Shown here piece by piece: positions 33,696 to 44,668 of a stretch of DNA of 64,000 bases. The notes beneath the pieces were generated by a model, which saw nothing but the letters and a program-made list of their open reading frames with translations, ran no database searches and was not told the DNA's origin. Source of the stretch: Streptomyces sp. NBC_00433 (lineage in GTDB: Bacteria; Actinomycetota; Actinomycetes; Streptomycetales; Streptomycetaceae); the NCBI GenBank assembly GCA_036015235.1, contig CP107926.1, forward strand, positions 6,509,501 to 6,573,500, in the 5' to 3' direction. The translations under genes and the position numbers were made by a program. Every line of letters starts with the position of its first letter. Position 1 is the first letter of the stretch.

Positions 33696-33839
33696 AGCGG
33701 TCTCCACCTCTCTCGTCCAGTCAGCCGCAGCCACCGTAACCCGCGAAGTCTCCTCCGATTGTTGACACTTCATGAATATCGGCGTCGCCCGCCGCCGGGC
33801 CCTTCACCCGCCGCCGGGCCTGCCGCCCGCGCTCCCGGT

Positions 33840-34376
33840 TCAGCGCCGGGCGGCCGCATTCCGCAGCCGGATCCCGCTGAATCCCAGCGAGCTGTCCACC
33901 ACCGCGTCCCAGAAGTCCGGCAGCCGGTCGAGGACCCGCAGTTGGATGCCGGCGTCCCGGTGCAGCCGCGGCAGGTCGCCCACCGGCTCGGCGGGACCGA
34001 GCGGCTCGACGGCCTCGGTCGAGACGTACGCGTGCGGCGCGGGCCCGCCGAACGGTCGGAAGGCGGCGGCGTCGAAGCGGTAGGCGTACAGCTCGACGCT
34101 CAGGAACCTCGCCACCCAGGCGTGTTCGATCGCGTGCACGCGCTCCCCGCCCCCCGGCCCGAGAATCCGCTCCCTGTCGGCCGCGGAGGTGTCCGCCACC
34201 ACCCACGCCATGGCCCGCGGGCACTGCCGCGGGAACCAGTAGTCGGGCGCCCGAGCGGCGTCCACGGCCCACACATAGGCCTCGGGCTGCCGGGCGGTCG
34301 CGGCGACATGCGGACGGAAGAGGGAGATGGCGGGGTCTTCCGAGAAGTGCAGCACTTCGCCAGGTCGTGGACGCAT
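33840..34376 (-). CDS. Conserved hypothetical protein (probably DUF6886 type)
   Basis: 178-aa soluble protein starting MRPRPGEVLHFSEDP, with VWAVDAARAPDYWFPRQCPRA and RVHAIEHAWVARFLSVELYAY. This pattern is known from a family of conserved Gram-positive and actinobacterial proteins without known function; the DUF number is from memory. No signal peptide. It lies between the two tRNA-Ala copies on the strand opposite to them. Confidence 0.75.
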   Translation of the reverse strand: MRPRPGEVLHFSEDPAISLFRPHVAATARQPEAYVWAVDAARAPDYWFPRQCPRAMAWVVADTSAADRERILGPGGGERVHAIEHAWVARFLSVELYAYRFDAAAFRPFGGPAPHAYVSTEAVEPLGPAEPVGDLPRLHRDAGIQLRVLDRLPDFWDAVVDSSLGFSGIRLRNAAARR

Positions 34377-34418
34377 CCACCGTGTCTACCGTGGGCAGGC
34401 GGTGCCCCCGCAAACGAT

Positions 34419-34449
34419 TTGCGGCCCATGCCCCTCCAGCGTGTAAAGT
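34419..34449 (+). promoter_or_regulatory. Possible promoter of tRNA-Ala copy 2
   Basis: TTGCGG at 34419-34424 and TAAAGT at 34444-34449 are 19 bases apart. The predicted start is about 28 bases upstream of the mature tRNA. The first tRNA copy lacks an equally good sequence, with only a TATGCT at 31823-31828. Confidence 0.5.
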
Positions 34450-34483
34450 AACCCCAGGTCGCCGGGCATACCGGCACCGTTGC

Positions 34484-34556
<73 letters not shown>

Positions 34557-34568
34557 CAGACGAAGAGG

Positions 34569-34619
34569 GCGGGACCCGTCCGCGGAAAGCGCGGACGGGT
34601 CCCGCTCTCTCTCTTTTTT
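34569..34619 (+). terminator. Intrinsic terminator of tRNA-Ala copy 2
   Basis: 15-bp perfect stem GCGGGACCCGTCCGC (34569-34583) with its complement at 34591-34605, then a pyrimidine run ending in TTTTTT. Confidence 0.92.
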
Positions 34620-34633
34620 GCGAGGCTTCGCCG

Positions 34634-34665
34634 GAGGGTGCTTCCCGGTCGCGGGAAGCACCCTC
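34634..34665 (-). terminator. Terminator of the convergent MFS gene
   Basis: GAGGGTGCTTCCCG (34634-34647), loop GTCG, CGGGAAGCACCCTC (34652-34665): a perfect 14-bp stem just beyond the MFS stop. Confidence 0.8.
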
Positions 34666-34680
34666 CTCTTCGCGTTGCCG

Positions 34681-35910
34681 TCAGAGCGGCGGGCCGCCGT
34701 CGGCGGGGGTGGCGCGTACGGCAGGCCGCCGGGTGCGGAGGAGGACCGCGAGCGCGGTCGAGGCGGCGAGCACGGCGGTCGCGGCCGGGAAGGCGGGGGC
34801 GGGGCCGTAGCGGGAGATCATGACGCCCGCGACGGCGGAGCCCATGGCGCTGCCCAGGTTGTAGGCGGTGTTGATCCAGGCGCTCGCCTCGGTGCGTGAA
34901 CCGGCCGGGATCAGGGTGTCGACCTGGAGGTAGGCGGTGATCAGCAGGGTGTCGGAGCAGGCGCCCGCCAGCAGCAGGCCGACGGCGACGGCCGCCAGGA
35001 CGGGCGCCGCGGACGGCAGCGCGTAGCAGGCGGCGGTCAGGGCGCCCAGGGCCGACAGGCGGCGGTGCGGTGCGGCCCGCCAGCGCACGCGGCCGTGGAC
35101 GAGGCCGCCGACGGCGCCGCCGGTCGCGCACAGGGCCATCAGCGGGCCCGCGACGGCCGCGCCCCGGGCGGCGACGATGCCGACCTCGGCCAGGGCCAGC
35201 GCGGTGCCGCTGCCGAGGACCGTCAGCAGCAGCGCGCCGAAGCCGGGCGCGGGCGGCGGCCCGAGCCTGCGCGCGCCGGCCGCCCGTCCGTCCGCCCGCG
35301 CGGGCGCCTTCGCGGTCGGCCCGAGGACGGCCGCGAAGGCGGTGAAACCGGTGGCGGTGACGGCCGCGGTGGCTGCCAGGGACAGCGGCGCCGAGGTCGC
35401 GGCGGTCAGCAGGCCGCCGAGGACCGGGCCGACGGCGAAGACGGTGGACTCGGTGACGGCGTCTAGACTCAGCGCGGCCTGCCGCTGGGCGTCGCTGCCG
35501 GCCAGTTCGCCCCAGCGGGTCCGCATCAGCGGCCCCACGGGCGGCGGGAAGACGCCCGCGAGCACCGCGAGCCCCACCGCCGGCCCCGCGGTCATGCCGA
35601 GCGCGGACCCGGCGGCGAGGCAGCCGAGCAGGACGCCGTAGACGGCGGTCAGGACGGGCAGCGCGCCGCGGCGGCGCTCCACCAGGCGGGATCTGTACGG
35701 CCCGAGGACCGCGGAGGTCAGGCCGAAGAGTCCGGCGGCGGTGCCGGCGACGGCGTAGGAGCCGGTGCCGTCGCGCAGGGCGAGCAGCAGCGGCAGCGAC
35801 AGCAGGCCGTAGGAGAGGCGGGCGAGGGTGGCGGTGGCGAAGAGCGCGCGGGCGCGCGGCAGCGCGAGGACAGCGCGATAGGACGCGCTGCCCCTGACGG
35901 GGCGTGGCAT
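34681..35910 (-). CDS. MFS transporter
   Basis: 409-aa membrane protein with about 12 hydrophobic segments in two halves separated by a basic, Pro/Ala-rich loop (about 205-225). A motif-A-like loop GPYRSRLVERRRG follows the second helix, and the C-terminal half has GSRTEASAWINTAYNLGSAMGSAVAG. Probably a proton-driven exporter of unknown small molecules. There is no regulator gene next to it on the same strand. Confidence 0.88.
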   Translation of the reverse strand: MPRPVRGSASYRAVLALPRARALFATATLARLSYGLLSLPLLLALRDGTGSYAVAGTAAGLFGLTSAVLGPYRSRLVERRRGALPVLTAVYGVLLGCLAAGSALGMTAGPAVGLAVLAGVFPPPVGPLMRTRWGELAGSDAQRQAALSLDAVTESTVFAVGPVLGGLLTAATSAPLSLAATAAVTATGFTAFAAVLGPTAKAPARADGRAAGARRLGPPPAPGFGALLLTVLGSGTALALAEVGIVAARGAAVAGPLMALCATGGAVGGLVHGRVRWRAAPHRRLSALGALTAACYALPSAAPVLAAVAVGLLLAGACSDTLLITAYLQVDTLIPAGSRTEASAWINTAYNLGSAMGSAVAGVMISRYGPAPAFPAATAVLAASTALAVLLRTRRPAVRATPADGGPPL

Positions 35911-36064
35911 GGGGGACTCCGGAGTCGGCGGGACATGAGCGACCTGGTCCGCGGGCGGCGCGGACGGCGGGTCGGTCAGTGGGGTCCGGAGATCATGGGG
36001 GAAGTCTAGTCGTGGGACGCCCGGGAGGCCCGGGGGTTTTCGACGTTACGGATCGGGAGTGGTC

Positions 36065-36412
36065 GTGAGCGTTCGCCGTGTGGTGCCCAATGTGCGGTCG
36101 GAGGACGTGGCGGCGAGCCGCGGCTTCTACGGGCTGCTGGGCTTCGAGGAGGCCATGGACCTGGGGTGGATCGTGACGCTCGCGTCACCCGCGAACCCGG
36201 GGGCGCAGGTCAGCTTCATGGCCGCGGACCGGACCGCGCCGGTCGTCGCCGACATGAGCGTGGAGGTGGACGACGTCGACGCGGTGTACGAGGCGGTGCG
36301 GGGGAGCGGGGCGGAGATCGTGCACCCCTTGCAGGACGAGGAGTGGGGTGTGCGGCGCTTCTTCGCCAGGGACCCGCACGGGCGGGTCGTCAATGTGCTG
36401 TCCCACCTCTGA
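36065..36412 (+). CDS. VOC family (glyoxalase/bleomycin-resistance fold) protein
   Basis: 115-aa protein with the beta-alpha-beta-beta-beta pattern of VOC proteins: RRVVPNVRSEDVAASRGFYGLLGFE at the N-terminus and RRFFARDPHGRVVNVLSHL at the C-terminus. GTG at 36065 follows GGGAG; another GTG six bases earlier is less well placed. Substrate unknown; may bind a small toxic molecule. Confidence 0.85.
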   Translation: MSVRRVVPNVRSEDVAASRGFYGLLGFEEAMDLGWIVTLASPANPGAQVSFMAADRTAPVVADMSVEVDDVDAVYEAVRGSGAEIVHPLQDEEWGVRRFFARDPHGRVVNVLSHL

Positions 36413-36419
36413 CGGCAGG

Positions 36420-37214
36420 TCAGCGGGCCCGGCGGTGGGCCTCGCGGTGGGCCTCCTGGTGGCGGACCAGCCGCTGCTGCATCGTCGCGTACGGCGTCGC
36501 CTTCGGCGGTGTGCGGCCGGCCCGCGCGTCGGTGGCGACCGCCACGGCGGCGTCGACGGCGGCCCGGTAGGGCAGCGAGCCGGTGCTCACCCGGCGCACC
36601 CCGAGCGCGCCCAACTCGGCGAGGGTGCGGTCGGGGACGAGCAGGACGTTGACCGGGACCGGGGTGCGGGCGGTCAGGGCGCGCAGGTCGTCGGGGGCGG
36701 TCGCGCCCGGGAAGAAGACGCCGTCGGCGCCGGCTTCGACGTAGGCCAGCGCACGGGCGAGCGAGGCCTCCACACCGGCGTCCTGGCCGAGCCAGTAGGT
36801 GTCGACCCTGGCGTTGACGAAGAGGCCCGGCACCCGGCGCTTGACGGCGGCGACCTTCGCCGCGTGCAGCGCCGGGTCGACCAGCGCGCCGCCCGAGCTG
36901 TCCTCCAGGTTCACCCCGTCGACGCCGAGCGCGGCCGCGTAGTCGGCGACCTGCTCGGGGTCCTCGGCGTAGCCGTCCTCGATGTCGGCGCTGACGTGGA
37001 CGGGCAGCCCGGCCAGTTGCCGGGCGAGCGCGAGGGTCGCCTCCTTGCCGGCCCGCCCGCCGTCCGGCTCGCCCGCCGCCGCCGCGACCCCGAAGCTGGT
37101 CGTGCCGACCGCGGGGAAGCCGGCGTCGGCGAAGGCGAGCGCGGAGGCGACGTCCCAGGCGTTGGGCAGCAGCAGCGGCAGTTCGCCCTCGTGGTGGAGG
37201 TCGCGGAATGTCAT
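36420..37214 (-). CDS. Isocitrate lyase/phosphoenolpyruvate mutase family protein
   Basis: 264-aa TIM-barrel enzyme. N-terminal LLPNAWDVASALAFADAGFPAVGTTS and the metal-binding segment VSADIEDGYAEDP are typical, followed by GVNLEDSSGG. These proteins act on C-C or C-P bonds of small 2-hydroxy or 2-oxo acids; the exact reaction is not visible. It ends 8 bases from the convergent VOC gene and is followed upstream by the SRPBCC and MarR genes on the same strand. Confidence 0.9.
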   Translation of the reverse strand: MTFRDLHHEGELPLLLPNAWDVASALAFADAGFPAVGTTSFGVAAAAGEPDGGRAGKEATLALARQLAGLPVHVSADIEDGYAEDPEQVADYAAALGVDGVNLEDSSGGALVDPALHAAKVAAVKRRVPGLFVNARVDTYWLGQDAGVEASLARALAYVEAGADGVFFPGATAPDDLRALTARTPVPVNVLLVPDRTLAELGALGVRRVSTGSLPYRAAVDAAVAVATDARAGRTPPKATPYATMQQRLVRHQEAHREAHRRAR

Positions 37215-37239
37215 CGGCCCTGCCCTTCCGTCGGTTCCC

Positions 37240-37677
37240 TCATGCGGAGCCTATTGCGGTCGGTGCGGGGGAGGCCGAAGGGGCGGTCTCGGCGAGCCGG
37301 TCCAGCCGCAGGCCGGGGAGGTCGGCCAGCGCGTGGCGCAGGACCGCGGCGAAGGGGCCGGACCTGGTCACGGCGTGGTCCACCCGGGTGCCTGCGCCGC
37401 CCGCGTCGTGCAGGACCCACTCGCATTGCTCGCGCATGCCGGGGACGGTCCACTCCATCCGGATACGGTCCCGGGTGATCTCGGTGTAGCGGAGGGCGCC
37501 GTGCAGGTTGGGCAGCGTCCTGAGGTCGTAGTCCTGGCCGGCGGCGGCCGTCCGGGGGCCGGCGACGGACAGGAAGGCCGGGTTCCAGGCGGGCAGCTTC
37601 AGCGGGTCGAGCAGCAGGGCGCGGACCTGGTCGGGGGTGGCGGGGACGGTGCGGGTGCCGGTGGCGGTGCTGGTCAT
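37240..37677 (-). CDS. SRPBCC family protein
   Basis: 145-aa START/Bet v1-type protein: TRTVPATPDQVRALLLDPLKLPAWNPAFLSV at the beginning and a C-terminal helix FAAVLRHALADLPGLRLDRLAE. These proteins bind hydrophobic ligands, or serve as polyketide cyclase-like proteins. It lies 97 bases downstream of the MarR gene and probably shares its transcript. Confidence 0.85.
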   Translation of the reverse strand: MTSTATGTRTVPATPDQVRALLLDPLKLPAWNPAFLSVAGPRTAAAGQDYDLRTLPNLHGALRYTEITRDRIRMEWTVPGMREQCEWVLHDAGGAGTRVDHAVTRSGPFAAVLRHALADLPGLRLDRLAETAPSASPAPTAIGSA

Positions 37678-37774
37678 GGGAATGCCTTTCGCGGGGTCGG
37701 GTCGTGCCGGGTCGTGCCGGGGATCACGCGGTGTGTGGCGCCGACTGCCCGGCGCCGGGGACGGCGGCCGGTGT

Positions 37775-38254
37775 TCACGCGCCCTGCGCGTCGACGCGGT
37801 TCTGCAGCGCCCGAGCGGCGGGCGACCCGGCCGAGAGGCGCCGCAGCAGTGCGATCGCCGCGGCCATGTCGGCGCCGGAATCCTGGCCCGCCGCGTCGAG
37901 CGCGTCGTAGAAGTCGTCCTCGATGCGCCGCACCGCGTCGTTCGCGGTGCGGCCGGCGGCGGTGAGGGACAGGGTGATCCGGCGGCGGTCGTCGGGCGCG
38001 GGGCCGCGTACCACCAGGCCCGCCGTGACGAGGCGGTCGGCGAGCCGGCTGGGATTCGTACCGCTGTCGCAGACCAGCATGTCGCCGAGGCCGGTGAGCG
38101 CGAGCGGCCCGTGGTCGGCGAGGATCCGCAGCGCCTCGGACTGAGCGGGCGTCAGGCCGATGTCGGCGAGCCTCGCGGTGAGCTGCCTGTTGCCCTCGCG
38201 CTGCGCGGCGAGCACGAGGTAGCGCAGCAACTCCGCCTGCCTCATACCACCCAT
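37775..38254 (-). CDS. MarR family transcriptional regulator
   Basis: 159-aa winged-helix regulator. ATG preceded by AGGAGG. The DNA-binding part includes LTPAQSEALRILADHGPLALTGL and the wing RGPAPDDRRRITLSLTAAGR; helices at both ends form the dimer interface. A 34-base palindrome 23 bases upstream of its start is a probable operator, so it is likely autoregulated and also controls the SRPBCC gene. Confidence 0.93.
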   Translation of the reverse strand: MGGMRQAELLRYLVLAAQREGNRQLTARLADIGLTPAQSEALRILADHGPLALTGLGDMLVCDSGTNPSRLADRLVTAGLVVRGPAPDDRRRITLSLTAAGRTANDAVRRIEDDFYDALDAAGQDSGADMAAAIALLRRLSAGSPAARALQNRVDAQGA

Positions 38255-38276
38255 GGGGTGCCTCCTGGTCCGCGTA

Positions 38277-38310
38277 TCGTGTGTCGCAACATGTATGTCG
38301 TGACACACGA
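38277..38310. promoter_or_regulatory. Palindromic operator upstream of the MarR gene
   Basis: Arms of 16 bases, TCGTGTGTCGCAACAT at 38277-38292 and ATGTCGTGACACACGA at 38295-38310, separated by GT; 14 of 16 positions pair. Size and position fit a MarR dimer site overlapping the regulator's promoter. Confidence 0.75.
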
Positions 38311-38622
38311 ATGCTCGTACGGATCCGATGCCCTGTCAAGTGACCCCGGACTTCCCCGCCGTGGCCGGTGGAATTGCCCCGCTGGGGTGGGATTTCGCCC
38401 CCTGTCGGCCCAATCGGCCCGCTGCTAACGTCGATCCGCCCGGAGGTCGGGGGAATATGAGGGCTGATCATTCCTTGACCTGCTCTTGGGTATTTCGTGC
38501 CCCTGGCATGAACCGATCAGCGAAAGAGTGTCGCTCTGCGGTACGACGTGTACGCATAGCGGCGACACCGCAGTGTGCGACCAACGCGACTAACGCGACA
38601 ACTCGCTTCGCATGGGGGTTAC

Positions 38623-40584
38623 ATGAGATTTGAGCGCAAAAGGACGCGCGCAGGACTGGTGGCCGCCGCGGCGCTGCCACTGGTCGCCAGCGCGCTCGCG
38701 CTTGGCACCCAGTCCGCGTCGGCCGACCAGTCCGCCGCACGGCAGACCCTCTCCGGCACCAAGCCGCAGTGGGCAACCGCCCAGGCGGACAAGGGCGCCA
38801 CGGCCGACTCCTCCAAGGTGACGGTCCGTGTCTACCTTGCCGGCAAGGACGCCAAGGGCCTCGCGGCCTACGCGAAGTCCGTGTCGGACCCGAAGTCGGC
38901 CGACTACGGCCACTATCTGACGGCCGCCCAGGCGCAGGCCGCCTACGGCGCGACCAAGGAGCAGGTCGCCGAGGTCACCGCCTGGCTGCACTCCGCGGGC
39001 CTGAAGGTGACCGGTGCCAACCAGCACTACCTCACCGTCACCGGCGACGTGGCCGCCGCCGAGAAGGCGTTCGGCACCCAGCTGCACAACTTCAGCAAGT
39101 CGGGGCACACCTACCGCGCCCCGACCGGCAATGCCACAGCCCCCGCCTCGCTGCGCGGCGCGGTGCTCACCGTCACCGGCCTGGACACGGCACCCAAGAA
39201 GTCCAGCCACGACGAGGAGCTGCCGCCTCCCGACGCGGTCTTCAAGAACGCCGGGCCCTTCTCCACGTATTACGGTTCCAAGACCGACAAGCAGTTCCCG
39301 AACGCCTACGGCAGCAAGGCGCCGTACGCGATCCAGGGCTACACCAGCGACCAGCTGCGTGCCGCGTACGGTGCGGGCAAGTACACCGGCAAGGGCGTGA
39401 CGGTGGCCATCACCGACGCCTACGCCTCGCCCTACATCGCGCAGGACGCGGCACGCTACGCCAAGGACACCGGCGGCCAGAAGTACAAGGAGGGCCAGCT
39501 CTCCCAGGTCCTTCCGAGCGACTACAACAGCACGGTCGACTGCGACGCCGGCGGCTGGTACGGCGAGGAGACCCTCGACGTCGAGGCGGTGCACGCGGTC
39601 GCCCCCGACGCGGACATCGTCTACGTCGGCGGTGCCTCCTGCTTCGACGACGACCTGCTCGACGCGCTGAACAAGGTCGTCGACAACCACCTCGCCGACA
39701 TCGTGTCCAACTCCTGGGGCGATGTCGAGGCCAACGAGACGCCGGACATCGCGGCGGCCTACGACCAGGTCTTCCAGCAGGGCGCTGTCGAGGGCATCGG
39801 CTTCTACTTCTCCTCCGGCGACGCGGGCGACAACGTCAAGTCCACCGGTGTGAAGCAGGCCGACACCCCCGGCAACTCCCCCTGGGCCACCTCCGTCGGC
39901 GGCACCTCGCTGGCGGTCGGCAAGAACGACAAGTACCAGTGGGAGACCGGCTGGGGCACCGAGCGCGCCCCGCTGTCCGCCGACGGAAAGTCCTGGACCG
40001 GTTTCCCCGGCCCGTACACCTCCGGCGCGGGCGGCGGCACCAGCAAGCTCTACGACCAGCCGTTCTACCAGCGCGGTGTGGTCCCCGACTCGCTGGCGCT
40101 CGCCAACGGCGGCACCGTCAAGCAGCGTGTCGAGCCTGACATCGCGGCGGTCGCCGACCCGAACACCGGCTTCCTGGTCGGCCAGACCCAGTCGTACCCC
40201 GACGGGTCGCTGCAGTACAGCACGTACCGCATCGGCGGCACGTCGCTGGCCGCACCGGTCATCGCCGGCGTCCAGGCCCTCGCACAGCAGGCCAGGCACG
40301 GCATCGCGATCGGCTTCGCGAACCCGCTGATCTACGACAAGTACGGGACGTCGGCCTACCACGACGTCACCGACCACCCGCTGGGCCAGGGCCAGGGCAT
40401 CGCCGTGGTCCGGGTGGACTACGCGAACGCCTTCGACGCCTCGGAGGGCACCATCGTGTCCCTGCGTACGCTCGGCGCCGACGCCTCGCTGCACGCCACC
40501 CCCGGCTACGACGACGTCACCGGAGTGGGCACGCCCGCCAAGGACTACGTCACCTCCTCGCTGCCGCCCAAGCACTCACGCTGA
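38623..40584 (+). CDS. Secreted sedolisin (S53 family) protease
   Basis: 653-aa serine-carboxyl protease, extracellular. Signal peptide MRFERKRTRAGLVAAAALPL to about ASA at residue 33, then a pro-kumamolisin activation domain (about 50-190) and the catalytic domain. Active-site residues are E315 and D319 in GEETLDVE, D367 in NSWGD and S541 in GGTSLAAP. A C-terminal calcium site is suggested by YDDVTGVGTP. The start at 38623 gives a normal signal peptide; 16 upstream codons in frame do not. It is probably active at acidic pH and processed by self-cleavage (family knowledge). The 368-base gap upstream holds the MarR operator at its left end and no other gene. Confidence 0.95.
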   Translation: MRFERKRTRAGLVAAAALPLVASALALGTQSASADQSAARQTLSGTKPQWATAQADKGATADSSKVTVRVYLAGKDAKGLAAYAKSVSDPKSADYGHYLTAAQAQAAYGATKEQVAEVTAWLHSAGLKVTGANQHYLTVTGDVAAAEKAFGTQLHNFSKSGHTYRAPTGNATAPASLRGAVLTVTGLDTAPKKSSHDEELPPPDAVFKNAGPFSTYYGSKTDKQFPNAYGSKAPYAIQGYTSDQLRAAYGAGKYTGKGVTVAITDAYASPYIAQDAARYAKDTGGQKYKEGQLSQVLPSDYNSTVDCDAGGWYGEETLDVEAVHAVAPDADIVYVGGASCFDDDLLDALNKVVDNHLADIVSNSWGDVEANETPDIAAAYDQVFQQGAVEGIGFYFSSGDAGDNVKSTGVKQADTPGNSPWATSVGGTSLAVGKNDKYQWETGWGTERAPLSADGKSWTGFPGPYTSGAGGGTSKLYDQPFYQRGVVPDSLALANGGTVKQRVEPDIAAVADPNTGFLVGQTQSYPDGSLQYSTYRIGGTSLAAPVIAGVQALAQQARHGIAIGFANPLIYDKYGTSAYHDVTDHPLGQGQGIAVVRVDYANAFDASEGTIVSLRTLGADASLHATPGYDDVTGVGTPAKDYVTSSLPPKHSR

Positions 40585-40604
40585 CGGCAGCTTCCGCGAG
40601 TCAC

Positions 40605-40639
40605 GCGGCCCCCGCACCGGTGAAAGGTGCGGGGGCCGC
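40605..40639 (+). terminator. Terminator after the S53 protease gene
   Basis: GCGGCCCCCGCACC (40605-40618), loop GGTGAAA, GGTGCGGGGGCCGC (40626-40639): a perfect 14-bp stem. Confidence 0.85.
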
Positions 40640-40735
40640 GCTCGTGCGCGGACGCGGGCCCGCGCCGGTGTGCGGCGGCGGGGCCGGGCACGTTCGGCGG
40701 TGCGGGGCCCGTACCCGCTGCGGTAACCTGGCGGC

Positions 40736-40774
40736 ATGCGAGCCATGAGCCTCCTGCTTAGCGAGCCGCGCTGA
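40736..40774 (+). CDS. leuS leader peptide
   Basis: 12-codon ORF MRAMSLLLSEPR with three consecutive leucine codons CTC-CTG-CTT; CTT is rare in such GC-rich genomes. It ends 24 bases before an intrinsic terminator and 125 bases before leuS. This is the classic arrangement for ribosome-mediated attenuation: when charged leucyl-tRNA is scarce, ribosomes would stall at the Leu codons and prevent terminator formation, raising LeuS. An internal ATG at codon 4 could serve as start. The mechanism is inferred from the arrangement. Confidence 0.75.
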   Translation: MRAMSLLLSEPR

Positions 40775-40797
40775 CAACGAACCCCGTCGGTGCGGCA

Positions 40798-40822
40798 CCC
40801 CTCCTGCGTGAGGGGCTTTTTT
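40798..40822 (+). terminator. Attenuator terminator upstream of leuS
   Basis: CCCCTC (40798-40803), loop CTGCGT, GAGGGG (40810-40815), then C and TTTTTT. An antiterminator could use the GC-rich segment between the leader stop and this stem; I could not settle the alternative pairing by eye. Confidence 0.8.
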
Positions 40823-40898
40823 GTTTGTGCCGCAGGCAGGACCACAGGCAGAGACGGGCCGCAGCAGCCGTCATGACATCGATGGAGTACCGAGGACG

Positions 40899-43784
<2,886 letters not shown>

Positions 43785-43915
43785 GCCGCGCCGCGGCAGG
43801 AGCCGCGCCCCCTAGGGGCAGGCCGGGGGATCCACCGGATTCCACCGGCCTGCCCCTTGCGGTTACCGTGGACGGAGCAGCCCGTCGCGCTGGGGACCCT
43901 CAGGAGGAGCCGCTC

Positions 43916-44491
43916 GTGGAAACCGTCGGCATCATCGTCCTCCTGCTCGTGCTGGTCTTCGCGGCGCTGGCCACGGTCGCCACAGTGCGGACCGTGCGGG
44001 CGCTCAGGCGCGGAGTGGCACGCGGCACCGCCCAGGCCCGCAGGGTCGTCGAGGACGCCCAGCTCAAGGCCCGCCGCTACACGACGCCGGGCATCGGCGG
44101 CGACGTCGCCCAACTCCGGATCGACCTGCGCACCGCCATCGACGCCACCTTCGCCGCGCTGGACGAGCGCCACCCCGACGACGCCGCCCTCGCCGAGGCC
44201 GCCGCCCTGATGGCCCGCCTCAACGACCACGCCCGCGCCCTCGACGGCGAGCTCAAACTCCTCGAACGCGAGCCCGACAAGTCCCGCATCGCGGCCCGCC
44301 TCCCCGACCTCGCCACCCGCGTCCACGACGTCACCCACTCCGCCGACACCCTCCGCTGGGCGGCCCAGGACCGCGTCCACCACGCGACGAGCGACGACCT
44401 GTCCTCCCTGACCTCCCAAATCGCCCTGGAATCCGCCGCCCTCCGCCACTGGACCCCGACGGACCCCTCCAAACTCACCCGGGGCGAATAG
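43916..44491 (+). CDS. Membrane-anchored hypothetical protein with long helices
   Basis: 191-aa protein; GTG start after CAGGAGGAG. One N-terminal transmembrane helix (VGIIVLLLVLVFAALATVATV), then Arg-rich and Ala/Glu/Asp-rich helices compatible with a coiled coil (DERHPDDAALAEAAALMARL and LDGELKLLEREPD). No recognised domain. The rest would lie in the cytoplasm. It lies between leuS and degV, with two Streptomyces-type repeats after it. Confidence 0.8.
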   Translation: METVGIIVLLLVLVFAALATVATVRTVRALRRGVARGTAQARRVVEDAQLKARRYTTPGIGGDVAQLRIDLRTAIDATFAALDERHPDDAALAEAAALMARLNDHARALDGELKLLEREPDKSRIAARLPDLATRVHDVTHSADTLRWAAQDRVHHATSDDLSSLTSQIALESAALRHWTPTDPSKLTRGE

Positions 44492-44512
44492 CCCCGGCGA
44501 GCCCGAGCCCCA

Positions 44513-44590
44513 GCCCGTCAGGCGTTCGAGGACGCGCCGGGAGGTGGACGCGGGCGTCCGGGAGAATCAAGCCGTCCGGCGATTGAGGAC
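44513..44590. repeat. Two short REP-like palindromic repeats
   Basis: GTCCGGCGATTGAGGAC at 44574-44590 and a variant GTCAGGCGTTCGAGGAC at 44517-44533. The arms GTCC/GGAC are inverted. This 17-20-base element is very abundant between genes in Streptomyces chromosomes (general knowledge). Confidence 0.75.
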
Positions 44591-44668
44591 CAGCCCCGCC
44601 GGCAATGAGGCACCCCGCCCAAGGCCCAAGCTGTCGCCCCGACGTAGACCCCGGGTAATCTCCCGGAC

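Noticed and set aside
40640..40898. T-box riboswitch upstream of leuS
   Set aside because: No T-box sequence or specifier-loop pattern was recognised; the leader peptide with terminator explains the region better.
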